Source of the DNA: Bradyrhizobium guangdongense
Lineage (GTDB): Bacteria; Pseudomonadota; Alphaproteobacteria; Rhizobiales; Xanthobacteraceae
DNA length: 64,000 nt
Assembly: GCF_004114975.1 (NCBI RefSeq)
Contig: NZ_CP030051.1
Coordinates: forward strand, 6,324,001 to 6,388,000
Direction: 5' to 3'
Under the pieces are notes generated by a model. That model saw nothing but the letters and a program-made list of their open reading frames with translations. It did not search any database and had not been told where the DNA came from. Below, in pieces: positions 25,015-33,833 of this stretch (within the stretch, counting starts at the first letter, position 1; each line of letters opens with the position of its first letter). A program made the position numbers and the translations under genes.

Positions 25015-25533
25015 CTATTTCATCGCCCCAAGACCGCTCTCCTCGAGCCGCGCCGCGAACCATCGCGACTGCTGCTCATCGGAGACGCCGCTGAGATAGA
25101 CCTCCGACATGGTCACGCCGGGCTTGTCCAGCACCAGCAGCACGCCGATCCAATAGGCGAACCAGACATGCGGATCGGTCATCGCCTTCAGTTTGTGCTG
25201 GTCGTGTTCAAGCGGGGTGTGATTGCTCGCCTTGCGGATCTCGACGGAGAGCAAATTGTTCGGAATCTCGCGCTGGTGCACGACGACGTCAGGGTAAATC
25301 GACTTGCCCAGATGATCGTCGGTCGAGATGATCGCGCCGTGCGGCAGATGCAGCGTGCGCTCGCCGAGCCGGTCGTAGTTGCAATCGACCGCCCAGCCTG
25401 GAAACTGCCGCTCGAGATAGACGGCGAAGCGATGCGTGATCGCCCGCTCGCCGACATCCTTCTCGAACAGGAATCCTTCGTGGGCGTAGAAGTCCCGGAG
25501 TGCCGTGATCACCTTGTTCAGCTCGGTCTGCAT
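25015..25533 (-). CDS. hypothetical protein with PD-(D/E)XK-like pattern
   Basis: The product is 172 residues. The segment YPDVVVHQREIPNNLLSVEI followed by RKASN (residues ~79-103) has the order of a PD-(D/E)XK nuclease core (PD, a loop, then ExR/K), with arginine at the usual lysine place. A C-terminal half with many aromatics follows. This could be a nuclease relative, active or not, or a different fold. GGAGGCTGG precedes the ATG. It lies 36 bases after the ThDP enzyme gene in the same direction, so the two may be co-transcribed. Confidence 0.55.
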   Translation of the reverse strand: MQTELNKVITALRDFYAHEGFLFEKDVGERAITHRFAVYLERQFPGWAVDCNYDRLGERTLHLPHGAIISTDDHLGKSIYPDVVVHQREIPNNLLSVEIRKASNHTPLEHDQHKLKAMTDPHVWFAYWIGVLLVLDKPGVTMSEVYLSGVSDEQQSRWFAARLEESGLGAMK

Positions 25534-25569
25534 CCAGCCTCCGGGCTCTCGGCGCTCTGTGACGCGCCC

Positions 25570-27117
25570 CTACATCTGCACTTCGATCAGCCGCGGCCCC
25601 GGCTCGGCGACGGCTTCCGCCAGCGCGTTGTTGAACTCGTCGGCATTGGTGACGGCGCGGCCGGGTACGCCCATGCCCTTGGCCAGCGCGACGAAGTCGA
25701 GCGTCGGGCGATCGAGCCGCAGCATGTCGTTGGCGCGCTGGCCGGGCTCGCCCGCGCCGACATTGTCGAACTCGCCGCGCAGGATCTGGTAGATGCGGTT
25801 GGCGAAAACGATGGTGACGATATCGAGGTTCTCGCGGGCCTGCGTCCACAGCGACTGGATCGTGTACATCGCGCTGCCGTCGCCGACCATGGTGATGACC
25901 TTGCGGTCGGGGCAGGCGATCGCGGCGCCGATCGACAGCGGCGTCGAGAAGCCGATCGAGCCGCCCATGTTCTGCAGCCAGTCGTGCGGCGCGGCCGCCG
26001 CCGTCGGCGGGAAGAAGCCGCGGCCGGTGGTCAGGGACTCGTCGACCATGATCGCGTTCTCGGGGATCGCGCACGCGATCGCCTGCGCGATCGATGCAAA
26101 GGTGAGCGCGCCGGTCGGCTTGACCAACTCCTGCAAAACCTGCGGCTTGACGTCCTTGGCGCTGGCCTTGACGGCGCCGGCGAGCGCTTCGAGCGCCGCG
26201 ACCGAATTCTCGCCCCAGGCGGTCATGCGATGGACGTCGCAGCCCTCGGGCTTGAGCATGCTCGGCTTGTTCGGATAGGCGAAGAACGCGACGGGATCGT
26301 CCGACTCGACCAGCACGATGTGACGGAACCTGACCAGCATCGGCAGCGCGTTCTCGATCACGTAGTGGATGCGGTCGATCGAGAAGCGGCCGCGGCCGCG
26401 CGCCATGCGGGGACGGAAGGTCGGGCCCATCACCGTGCAGCCGGTCTTGCCCGCGATGCGCTCGGCCAGCGCCAGGCCCTGTTCGCTCAGCGCACTGCCG
26501 GTCATCAGCAGCAGCGTGCCCTCGCCGTCGCCGTGCAGGATCTTGGCGGCCTGCTCGACCGCTTGCGGAGAGTAGCTGGCGCGCTGCTGCTCGGCCGGCA
26601 CCTCGGCGATGCCGTCGGCTTCGTTCCAGGCGGTATCGGCGGGCAGGATCAGGGTCGCGATCTGCGGCGGGGCGCTTTTGGCGGCGGCGATCGCGGCGGC
26701 GCCGTCAGCGGCGACCGATTTGGAATTCGGCGAGGTGCGGACCCAGGACGACATCGGCCGGGCCAGACCCTCGATGTCGGAGGTCAGCGGCGCGTTGTAG
26801 TCGATGTGGTAGACGGCATGCTGGCCGACGATGTTGACGATCCCGGAATTGGCTTTCTTGGCGTTGTGCAGATTGGCAAGGCCGTTGGCGAGGCCCGGAC
26901 CGAGATGCAGCAGGGTCGAGGCGGGCGTGCCCTTCATGCGGAAATAGCCGTCGGCGGCGCCCGTCACCACGCCTTCGAACAGGCCGAGCACGCAGCGCAT
27001 GCCCGGCACGCGGTCGAGCGCTGCGACAAAATGCATCTCGGAGGTGCCGGGGTTGGTGAAGCAGACGTCCACCCCGCCCTTGACCATTGTCCGCACCAGG
27101 CTTTCCGCACCGTTCAT
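25570..27117 (-). CDS. thiamine diphosphate-dependent enzyme (acetolactate synthase-like)
   Basis: The 515-residue product has the three ThDP-enzyme domains. The N-terminal Pyr domain contains FTNPGTSEMHFVAALD and the activating glutamate in GLFEGVV. The C-terminal PP domain contains GDGSAMYTIQ and the Mg-binding NRIY region. Acetolactate synthase-like enzymes of this size without a regulatory subunit are common in rhizobia and may decarboxylate 2-oxo acids rather than make acetolactate. The start at 27117 follows GGGAG; a further upstream frame lacks support. No branched-chain gene is nearby. Confidence 0.8.
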   Translation of the reverse strand: MNGAESLVRTMVKGGVDVCFTNPGTSEMHFVAALDRVPGMRCVLGLFEGVVTGAADGYFRMKGTPASTLLHLGPGLANGLANLHNAKKANSGIVNIVGQHAVYHIDYNAPLTSDIEGLARPMSSWVRTSPNSKSVAADGAAAIAAAKSAPPQIATLILPADTAWNEADGIAEVPAEQQRASYSPQAVEQAAKILHGDGEGTLLLMTGSALSEQGLALAERIAGKTGCTVMGPTFRPRMARGRGRFSIDRIHYVIENALPMLVRFRHIVLVESDDPVAFFAYPNKPSMLKPEGCDVHRMTAWGENSVAALEALAGAVKASAKDVKPQVLQELVKPTGALTFASIAQAIACAIPENAIMVDESLTTGRGFFPPTAAAAPHDWLQNMGGSIGFSTPLSIGAAIACPDRKVITMVGDGSAMYTIQSLWTQARENLDIVTIVFANRIYQILRGEFDNVGAGEPGQRANDMLRLDRPTLDFVALAKGMGVPGRAVTNADEFNNALAEAVAEPGPRLIEVQM

Positions 27118-27376
27118 TCTGTCTGCTCCCGCAACCGGCGATTTCCAGTGATCCCAATCATTGTTCGCTCGTGCCGTCAAAGCAAGAGTGGCCATTGCGG
27201 CCCTGCCCCGCGCGGCAAGGCGCGGGCTTGGCTAACGCTTTCAAGCAAATTGGCCGGGTTGCCGATTTGGTAACGCCAATCGTTAAGCATCACCGCCTCA
27301 CGGGGCCGTGGCTTGCGGAATGCCCGTAAATATGGCCTCTGGCCTGTGTTGAATCGATTTTTTGCTGGGAGAAACC

Positions 27377-27955
27377 ATGATCCGGATTTTTGCCGCGCCG
27401 ATTGCCGCCATCGCATTGCTGGCCGTCACGGCCGGCGGCGCCTTCGCCGAAGAGTACGACTCCCGCGACATCATGGGCGGCGGCCCGAACTTCTTCCGCG
27501 GCGGCGCCAACCCGATCCCCCGCACCACCGTGATGTACAACGGCAACTACGCCCCCGGCACGATCGTGGTGAACACCGCCGAGCGCCGGCTTTACCTGGT
27601 GCTGCAGAACGGCCAGGCGCTGCGCTACGGCATCGGCGTCGGCCGCGACGGTTTCCGCTGGGGCGGCGTGCACAAGATCACCGCCAAGAAGGAGTGGCCG
27701 GACTGGACGCCGCCGTCGCAGATGATCGCGCGCCGGCCCGATTTGCCGCGTCACATGAAGGGCGGCATCGAGAACCCGCTCGGAGCGCGCGCGATGTATC
27801 TGGGCTCGACGCTCTACCGCATCCACGGCTCCAACGAGCCGGAGACGATCGGCCAGGCCGTCTCCTCGGGCTGCTTCCGCATGACCAATGACGACGTCAC
27901 CGACCTCTACGGCCGCGTCTCGGTCGGCACCACGGTGGTGGTGCTGAACAACTAG
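27377..27955 (+). CDS. secreted L,D-transpeptidase (YkuD family)
   Basis: The 192-residue product has a signal peptide (residues 1-24, ending GAFA) and a YkuD catalytic domain. The active site is His150 in YRIHGSNEP and Cys166 in SSGCFRMT. These enzymes make 3-3 cross-links or attach proteins to peptidoglycan in the periplasm. The ATG at 27377 follows GGGAGAAACC. Confidence 0.92.
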   Translation: MIRIFAAPIAAIALLAVTAGGAFAEEYDSRDIMGGGPNFFRGGANPIPRTTVMYNGNYAPGTIVVNTAERRLYLVLQNGQALRYGIGVGRDGFRWGGVHKITAKKEWPDWTPPSQMIARRPDLPRHMKGGIENPLGARAMYLGSTLYRIHGSNEPETIGQAVSSGCFRMTNDDVTDLYGRVSVGTTVVVLNN

Positions 27956-28047
27956 CCGAGCGGAGGCTGCCGAAGGGTGGGGAACCCACGGACTGCGTGA
28001 ATTGCGGGCTTGTGCGCAGCCGGCGAATGCGGCAGCGTTGCGCGACG

Positions 28048-28863
28048 ATGCGCGCCTTCAACCCGCCCTCGGCTGCCCTTCGCTTCGCCCTGCTGGCGTT
28101 TGCAGCGCTCACATCTGTGCCTGACACCGCGACCAGTGCGATCGCCGGCGAGCTGCCCGCGATCGCCTCGCGCCAGCGCACCGAAAAGAAGAGCTTTACC
28201 GACGCCGAGATCGTCGACGGTTTCTTCAAGACCGCCTTCGGCGCCGAGTATCATCTCGCCGGCCGCGTCGATCGCATCCGCAAGTTCGACGCCCCGGTGC
28301 GTGTGTTCGCCGAGACCGACCGCGCCGACCGCAAGGCGCAGCTCGCAAAGGTGGTGGCCGACATCGGCAAGCACGTGCAGCATCTCGACATCGCCATGAC
28401 CACGACCGCCGAGGCGGCGAATGTGCGGGTGAAGCTGGTGCGCGACCGCGACCTCTATCGCACCATCACCAGCTTCTACGGCGCGGAGAAGGCGCGCGAG
28501 ATCCGCACCTCGCTCGATCCGCAATGCCTGTCCGGCTTCCGCAAGAACGAGCAATTCGAGATCGAGCATTCCGACGTCATCCTCACCGTCGACGTCAGCG
28601 ACTTCACCTTCCTCGACTGCGCCTATGAGGAGGTGCTGCAATCGCTCGGGCCGATCAACGACACATCGAGCGTGCCGTGGACGATGTTCAACGACAATGT
28701 GTCGATGGGCTATTTCGACGTCTACGACCAGTACATCCTCAACGTGCTGTACGATCCCCGCATCAAGGCCGGCATGACCGTGCCGGAGGTGAGAGAAGTG
28801 CTGCCCGACGTGCTCGCGGACGTGCGCGCCTGGGTGAAGCGGGTGAATGAGCTGAAGGAGTGA
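28048..28863 (+). CDS. DUF2927 domain protein, secreted
   Basis: The 271-residue product has a hydrophobic signal-like N-terminus (RFALLAFAALTSV). It then has an FTDAEIVDGFFKTAFGAEYH lead and the rest of a DUF2927-type domain, with RDLYRTITSFYG and VDVSDFTFLDCAYEEVLQSL. It is probably periplasmic; the family's function is unknown. An upstream in-frame GTG at 27997 would add 17 residues that do not resemble a signal peptide, so the ATG at 28048 is preferred with moderate certainty. It follows the L,D-transpeptidase gene by 92 bases and may share its transcript. Confidence 0.7.
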   Translation: MRAFNPPSAALRFALLAFAALTSVPDTATSAIAGELPAIASRQRTEKKSFTDAEIVDGFFKTAFGAEYHLAGRVDRIRKFDAPVRVFAETDRADRKAQLAKVVADIGKHVQHLDIAMTTTAEAANVRVKLVRDRDLYRTITSFYGAEKAREIRTSLDPQCLSGFRKNEQFEIEHSDVILTVDVSDFTFLDCAYEEVLQSLGPINDTSSVPWTMFNDNVSMGYFDVYDQYILNVLYDPRIKAGMTVPEVREVLPDVLADVRAWVKRVNELKE

Positions 28864-28868
28864 TCCCG

Positions 28869-28908
28869 CTGTCATTGCGAGGAGCTCTTGCGACGAAGCA
28901 ATCCAGAC
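28869..28908. repeat. dispersed repeat, type B, single arm
   Basis: The TCATTGCGAGGAGC and GACGAAGCAATCCAGA sequence is one arm of the palindrome seen complete at 43414-43500 and 61731-61812. The second arm is missing here. Confidence 0.65.
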
Positions 28909-28941
28909 TGCTTCCGCGGGAAAAGTTCTGGAAGCCCTGCC

Positions 28942-30069
28942 CTACCCCACCAAATCAGCCACCGTGGTCGCCGCCTTCAGCCCCGTGCCGGTCAGCACGA
29001 CGACCGTGGTCTCGCTCGCCTTGATGGCCCCGCACCCAGCGAGCTTCTCCAGCGCGGCGGCCGCGCTGGCGCTGGTGGGCTCGGTGAACAGGCCCTGCCG
29101 CGCCAGACGCCGCAGCGCGGCGACGATCTCGTCCTCGGTGAGCGCGATCGTGCCGCCGCCGCTTTCTCGCAAGGCGGCGATGATCTCGCGCAGCCGCAGC
29201 GGCGACTTGATCGCGGTGCCTTCGGCGATGGTCTTGCTCACCTCGCGCGCGACAGGCGTATCGACGCCGGCCTTGAAGCTGGCATCGATCGGCGAGCAGT
29301 TGAGCGGCTGGGCCGCGAACAGCCGCGGCAGCTTTGCGATCTGCCCGGCCTTCAGGAGCTCGCGGAAGCCGAAGGCGCAGCCCAGAAGACTGCTGCCGGC
29401 GCCGACGGGAACGATGACGTTGTCCGGCGCGCGAAAGCCGAGGTCTTCCCAGATTTCATAGGCGAAGGATTTGGTCCCCTCGAGAAAGAACGGCTGCCAG
29501 TTGTGGCTGGCATAGAAGGTCTGGCTCGACTGCCTGATAGCTTCCGCCTCCGACTCCTCGCGCGGACCCTCGACGAGCTGCACCTCGGCGCCGTAGGCGC
29601 GCACCTGCGCGATCTTGGCCGGCGAGGTCGAGGCCGGCGCCAAAATCTTCACGCGCATGCCGCCGGCGGCACCAAGCCCTGCCATCGACGAGCCGCCATT
29701 GCCGGAGGAATCCTCCAGAATGGCGTTGACCCCGATCTGCCGCAGGAACGACAGCATGACCGCAGAGCCGCGGTCCTTGAAGCTGCCGGTCGGATTGAAC
29801 CATTCGAGCTTGAAGAACGGCCGCAGATCGCCCCATCCCTGCTGCACCAGCGGCGTGCATCCCGTGCCGAGCGAGATCGGATCCCTGATCTCGACCGGCA
29901 GCGCCGCGCGGTAGCGCCACAGCGACCGCGTGCTGCCGTCGATGTCCGCCCGCGAAATCCCCGCGCCCGGTGTCACCAGCAGCGGCGTGCGCTCGTCCGA
30001 GCACCAGCGCGGCTCATGGAGGGAATAGAGCTTTCCATTGCGGGGATCGATGTAGCTGGCGGCAGACAT
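28942..30069 (-). CDS. threonine synthase-like PLP-dependent enzyme
   Basis: The 375-residue product belongs to fold type II PLP enzymes. The PLP lysine is Lys98 in NPTGSFKDRGS. The phosphate loop is around SSGNGGSSMAGLGA, and VGAGSSLLG is near residue 250. Threonine synthase converts O-phosphohomoserine to threonine; close relatives act on cysteate, diaminopropionate or other amino acids, so the substrate is not certain. The start at 30069 is chosen by the GGAGCACGCC site. The neighbouring genes give no hint of a threonine operon. Confidence 0.7.
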   Translation of the reverse strand: MSAASYIDPRNGKLYSLHEPRWCSDERTPLLVTPGAGISRADIDGSTRSLWRYRAALPVEIRDPISLGTGCTPLVQQGWGDLRPFFKLEWFNPTGSFKDRGSAVMLSFLRQIGVNAILEDSSGNGGSSMAGLGAAGGMRVKILAPASTSPAKIAQVRAYGAEVQLVEGPREESEAEAIRQSSQTFYASHNWQPFFLEGTKSFAYEIWEDLGFRAPDNVIVPVGAGSSLLGCAFGFRELLKAGQIAKLPRLFAAQPLNCSPIDASFKAGVDTPVAREVSKTIAEGTAIKSPLRLREIIAALRESGGGTIALTEDEIVAALRRLARQGLFTEPTSASAAAALEKLAGCGAIKASETTVVVLTGTGLKAATTVADLVG

Positions 30070-30359
30070 GGCGTGCTCCGGGGCAGGGCCGATCCGGTCG
30101 ATATGTCCGAATATGCGGGTTTTATCCAGACGCCTGACGGCTCCCTTCAAAAATTCGAACAATTACATAGATATAGGCTCTATTCCGGTGCCCTTCGCCG
30201 ATCCGGACCAGCGGCGGGGGCTGGCCGCCCGCACGATTAACTTGTCTGTCGTGGCTGGCCGCTACAATATGTTGGATTGCGTCGCCGGGCTCTGTCCCGG
30301 CACGCGGTGGAGCCAGGCCCGTCCGAGCGGCGGGCCGTTGGCTTTTTGGGAGTTTGGCC

Positions 30360-31616
30360 ATGAGCCGCGCGAACCGTACCGACCACATCCGCCTCACCTC
30401 GCACCCCGAGCCCGGCCGCAAGGCGGCCTTTCCGATTCACTGGGGCGCCGCCGACGCGCGTGCCCGCGGGCCGATCATCGGCACGGTGTCGCGGGCAGGC
30501 GATCGCAACGTGATCGGCAGCCATGGCGGCTCCTACGCGATGTACCGCGCACTCGCCGTCTCCGCCGGCGCGCTCGATCCCATCCGGCGCCCGGATCTCA
30601 CCAACACCTTCCCGGCCGCGACCATCGGGCCGTTCGAGCAATGGCGCGATCCCGCCAAGATCGTCGCACTCGATCCCTGGGGCCATCTGGTCGCCGAGAA
30701 TTTTCGCCAGGAGATCGCCGAAGGCGTCGACATCCGCCCAAGCATCGCGATCACGCGCGCGCGGCTCGACCTGCCGGAGATTCGCGAGGCGCTCGCCGCA
30801 AAACGGCTGCGCGCCGACGGCGAGGTCGTGCACGCCAATGGCAGCGTGTCCGTGGTGAAGATCGCGATCGATCCGGTCTGGTATCTGCCCGGCCTTGCCG
30901 AGCGCTTCGGCACCAACGAGACCGAGCTGCGCCGCACGCTGTTCGAGCAGACCGCCGGCATGTTCCCGGAGCTCGTGACGCGGCCGGACCTGAAGGTGTT
31001 CCTGCCCCCGATCGGCGGCACCACCGTTTACATGTTCGGCGATGTGACAAAGCTGCCTGATCATCGCACCAGGATCACCTGCCGCGTGCATGACGAGTGC
31101 AACGGCTCGGACGTGTTCGGCTCCGACATCTGCACCTGCCGTCCCTACCTGATCCACGGCATCGAGGAATCCGCGCGCGGCGCGCAGGAGGGCGGGCTCG
31201 GGCTCGTCGTCTACAATCGCAAGGAAGGCCGCGCGCTCGGCGAGGTCACCAAATTCCTGGTCTACAATGCGCGCAAGCGCCAGGAGGACGGCGACGCAGC
31301 CGCCGCCTATTTCGAGCGCACCGAATGCGTCGCCGGCGTCCAGGACGCACGCTTCCAGCAATTGATGCCGGACACCATTCACTGGCTCGGCCTGAAGCGG
31401 ATCGACCGCTTCCTCTCGATGAGCGACATGAAATACGACGCGCTGACCTCGCAAGGAATCGACATCGTCGAGCGCGTGCCGATCCCGCCGGAGCTGATCC
31501 CGGCCGATGCCTATGTCGAGATCGCCGCGAAGAAGGCCGCCGGCTATTACTCGACCGACATCGCGCCCGAGAAGGACGTCGACGGCGTGGTCGGACGTTC
31601 GCTGGAAAAATACTGA
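30360..31616 (+). CDS. GTP cyclohydrolase II-like protein, URC1 type (uracil catabolism)
   Basis: The 418-residue product has a C-terminal GTP cyclohydrolase II-like domain. The zinc cysteines are at 247, 258 and 260 (VHDEC, SDIC and TC). VVYNRKEGRALGEV corresponds to the Y-R-x-EGRG region of RibA. The N-terminal ~190 residues are a domain not present in RibA. In the URC pathway of yeasts, a protein of this type (Urc1) is needed to degrade uracil, and the next two genes are the URC4 and URC6 types. The ATG at 30360 follows GGGAG by seven bases. It is therefore probably not a riboflavin enzyme. Confidence 0.88.
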   Translation: MSRANRTDHIRLTSHPEPGRKAAFPIHWGAADARARGPIIGTVSRAGDRNVIGSHGGSYAMYRALAVSAGALDPIRRPDLTNTFPAATIGPFEQWRDPAKIVALDPWGHLVAENFRQEIAEGVDIRPSIAITRARLDLPEIREALAAKRLRADGEVVHANGSVSVVKIAIDPVWYLPGLAERFGTNETELRRTLFEQTAGMFPELVTRPDLKVFLPPIGGTTVYMFGDVTKLPDHRTRITCRVHDECNGSDVFGSDICTCRPYLIHGIEESARGAQEGGLGLVVYNRKEGRALGEVTKFLVYNARKRQEDGDAAAAYFERTECVAGVQDARFQQLMPDTIHWLGLKRIDRFLSMSDMKYDALTSQGIDIVERVPIPPELIPADAYVEIAAKKAAGYYSTDIAPEKDVDGVVGRSLEKY

Positions 31617-31623
31617 TCTGGCG

Positions 31624-32862
31624 ATGGCGGATGCTCTGGAACAACAGGCACGCGCGCTGCTCACCGCAAAGGCGGTTCGCGCGCGCGCCGGGCAAATGCT
31701 CGAGATCGGCCTCGCCGGCGGACTCACGCATTTCACTGTCGATCTCGATCGCATGGATGGCGTTGCAGATGCCGTGCTCGATGTGACGCGCAAGGCCTAT
31801 CCGACGCTCGAGATTCCTTTCCATGCCCGGTGGCGGCATTTTGTGTTCGGCGGCCTCGATCGCTGGGCACAATTGGCCGACGCAACACCGTGGCCCGACC
31901 GTGCCGCACGGGCGCGCGCGGAGTTCGACCTTGCCATCGTCAGCGTGCTGCTCGACGCCGGCGCCGGCGCGGCGTGGCGATACCGTGATGCGGTGACGGG
32001 ACAAGGCATCGGACGCTCCGAGGGGCTGGCGCTCGCAAGCCTCGACATGTTTGCCCGCGGACTGTTTTCCCGCGATGCACGTGCGCCGTTCAGGGTCGAT
32101 GCGGATGTGCTCGCAAAATTACCGCTCTCGGCACTGACGTCGGCCTTCCAGGCCAGTGATGCCAATCCGCTGCTCGGCCTGGAGGGACGTACGAATCTGC
32201 TGCATCGCCTTGGCAAGCAGGTCGCCGCGCGCGCCGACATTTTCGGCATGCAGGACACGCCGCGGCCGGGCGGCCTGTTCGATCACATCGCCGCGCAGGC
32301 AAAGGACGGCGCTATCCCCGCACCCGCGATCCTGTCTGCGGTGCTGAACCAGCTCGGACCGATCTGGCCGTCGCGGCTGGAACTCGCGGGCGTCCCGCTC
32401 GGCGATTGCTGGCGTCATCCGGCGATCAAGGCCGATGATGCGACCGCCGGCCTCGTCCCGCTGCACAAGTTGTCGCAATGGCTGAGCTATTCGCTGATCG
32501 AGCCGCTCCAGCGGGCCGGCTTCGACGTCACCGATATCGACGGCCTGACCGGGCTTGCCGAATACCGCAATGGCGGCCTGTTCGTCGATCACGAGGTGCT
32601 GCGCCTGCGCGATGCGGCCGACGCCGATCGTGCGCATGCAGTGGATTCGCTGCTCGTCGTCGAGTGGCGCGCGCTCACGGTCGCGCTGCTGGATGGTCTC
32701 GCCGAACGCATCCGCACCAAGCTCGGCCGCACGCCGCGATCGCTTCCGCTCGCCAGCATTCTGGAGGGCGGCAGCTGGGCCGCCGGCCGCGCCGTCGCGT
32801 TTGCGCGCCGCCCCGATGGATCGCCGCCGCTCAAGGTGATCAGCGACGGCACGGTGTTTTAG
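31624..32862 (+). CDS. DUF1688 protein, URC4 type (uracil catabolism)
   Basis: The 412-residue product resembles the URC4/DUF1688 family, which is required for the URC uracil-degradation route but has no settled reaction. Matching features are the N-terminal helical part, then [17 protein letters not shown] and [16 protein letters not shown]. The core has GLFDHIAAQ and a [12 protein letters not shown] segment, and the C-terminus has [16 protein letters not shown]. The start at 31624 is seven bases after the URC1-type stop. The three genes form one operon. Confidence 0.9.
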   Translation: MADALEQQARALLTAKAVRARAGQMLEIGLAGGLTHFTVDLDRMDGVADAVLDVTRKAYPTLEIPFHARWRHFVFGGLDRWAQLADATPWPDRAARARAEFDLAIVSVLLDAGAGAAWRYRDAVTGQGIGRSEGLALASLDMFARGLFSRDARAPFRVDADVLAKLPLSALTSAFQASDANPLLGLEGRTNLLHRLGKQVAARADIFGMQDTPRPGGLFDHIAAQAKDGAIPAPAILSAVLNQLGPIWPSRLELAGVPLGDCWRHPAIKADDATAGLVPLHKLSQWLSYSLIEPLQRAGFDVTDIDGLTGLAEYRNGGLFVDHEVLRLRDAADADRAHAVDSLLVVEWRALTVALLDGLAERIRTKLGRTPRSLPLASILEGGSWAAGRAVAFARRPDGSPPLKVISDGTVF

Positions 32863-32899
32863 CGCATTGCGCATCGATGAATTTCAGGAGCATCCCGCC

Positions 32900-33529
32900 A
32901 TGGAAGGCGTCACGATCGTCGATCATCCGCTGGTGCAGCACAAGCTGACGCTGGTGCGCGATAAATCGATCTCGACCAAGTCGTTCCGCGAGCTGATCAA
33001 GGAGATCGGCATGCTGCTGTGCTACGAGGTGACGCGCGACTTGCCGCTCGCCGACACCATGATCGAGACGCCGCTGGCGACGATGCATTCGGCCAAGATC
33101 GCCGGCAAGAAGCTGGTGTTCGTGCCGATGCTGCGCGCGGGCACGACCTTCGTCGACGGCATGATGGACCTGGTGCCGACCGCGCGCGTCGCCCATATCG
33201 GCCTCTATCGCGAGCCCGAGAGCTTTGCCGCGGTGGAGTATTTCTTCAAATCGCCGTCCGATCTCAGCGAGCGCCTCGCCATCGTGGTGACGCCTGTGGT
33301 CGCCACCGCGAATACGGCGGTCGCCGCCATCGACCGGCTGAAGGAGCGCGGCGCCAGGGACATTCGCCTGGCCTGCCTGATCGCCGCGCCCGAAGGACTC
33401 GAGCGGCTGCGCGGCCTGCATCCGGACGTGCATGTCTGGACCGCGGCGGTGGACGAGGGCCTCGACGACAACGGTTTCATCCTGCCGGGGCTCGGCGATG
33501 CCGGGGACCGCGCCTACGGAACGCGGTGA
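32900..33529 (+). CDS. upp: uracil phosphoribosyltransferase, URC6 type, with degenerate PRPP loop
   Basis: The 209-residue product is a UPRT by length and signature: VPMLRAG at 75-81, [20 protein letters not shown], and the uracil-binding C-terminal segment [17 protein letters not shown] at 192-208. The usual PRPP-binding loop DPMLATGGS is TPVVATANT here (131-139), so the acidic residue and the glycines are lost. The enzyme would make UMP from uracil and PRPP, and in the URC pathway the UPRT acts early. Whether this copy is active is open. The start follows CAGGAG; an upstream in-frame TTG at 32867 is less likely. It is last in the URC operon. Confidence 0.85.
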   Translation: MEGVTIVDHPLVQHKLTLVRDKSISTKSFRELIKEIGMLLCYEVTRDLPLADTMIETPLATMHSAKIAGKKLVFVPMLRAGTTFVDGMMDLVPTARVAHIGLYREPESFAAVEYFFKSPSDLSERLAIVVTPVVATANTAVAAIDRLKERGARDIRLACLIAAPEGLERLRGLHPDVHVWTAAVDEGLDDNGFILPGLGDAGDRAYGTR

Positions 33530-33611
33530 GCCTGCCTGCCTCGACAGCCGCATCGCTTTAGGAACGGCTTCCGTCGCGCGAGGTTCTTCAGCTCTCAGCA
33601 TGGAGAGCACG

Positions 33612-33824
33612 ATGACCTATCAGGATGACGAGCGCAGGGCCGACAGAATACGCCGCAACAGCCCAATCGGCTGGGCGATCGGTGCGATCTTCGTGATCGC
33701 AGTGGTCGCGGCGGTCTTCTTCTACAACGGGCGCGACGTCGGTCCACAGGCGACGAGCAACACAGCGAACAACGCGCCGAGCGTCACCACGGGATCCAAC
33801 ACGCCGGCTGCACCGGCGAAGTGA
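33612..33824 (+). CDS. small single-pass membrane protein
   Basis: The 70-residue product has a short charged N-terminus (MTYQDDERRADRIRRNS), one hydrophobic helix (IGWAIGAIFVIAVVAAVFFY), and a polar Ser/Thr/Asn-rich tail outside. The function is unknown. GGAG lies six bases before the ATG at 33612; an ATG at 33600 is less well spaced. Confidence 0.65.
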   Translation: MTYQDDERRADRIRRNSPIGWAIGAIFVIAVVAAVFFYNGRDVGPQATSNTANNAPSVTTGSNTPAAPAK

Positions 33825-33833
33825 GGCGCGCGT

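Noticed and set aside
25006..27273. 755-codon plus-strand frame opposite the ThDP enzyme gene
   Set aside because: It is a shadow of the minus-strand genes in high-GC DNA. The opposite strand has all ThDP-enzyme motifs, and this frame has none.
30360..31616. ribA, riboflavin synthesis
   Set aside because: The zinc motif is shared, but the extra N-terminal domain and the DUF1688 and UPRT neighbours fit the URC1 type better.
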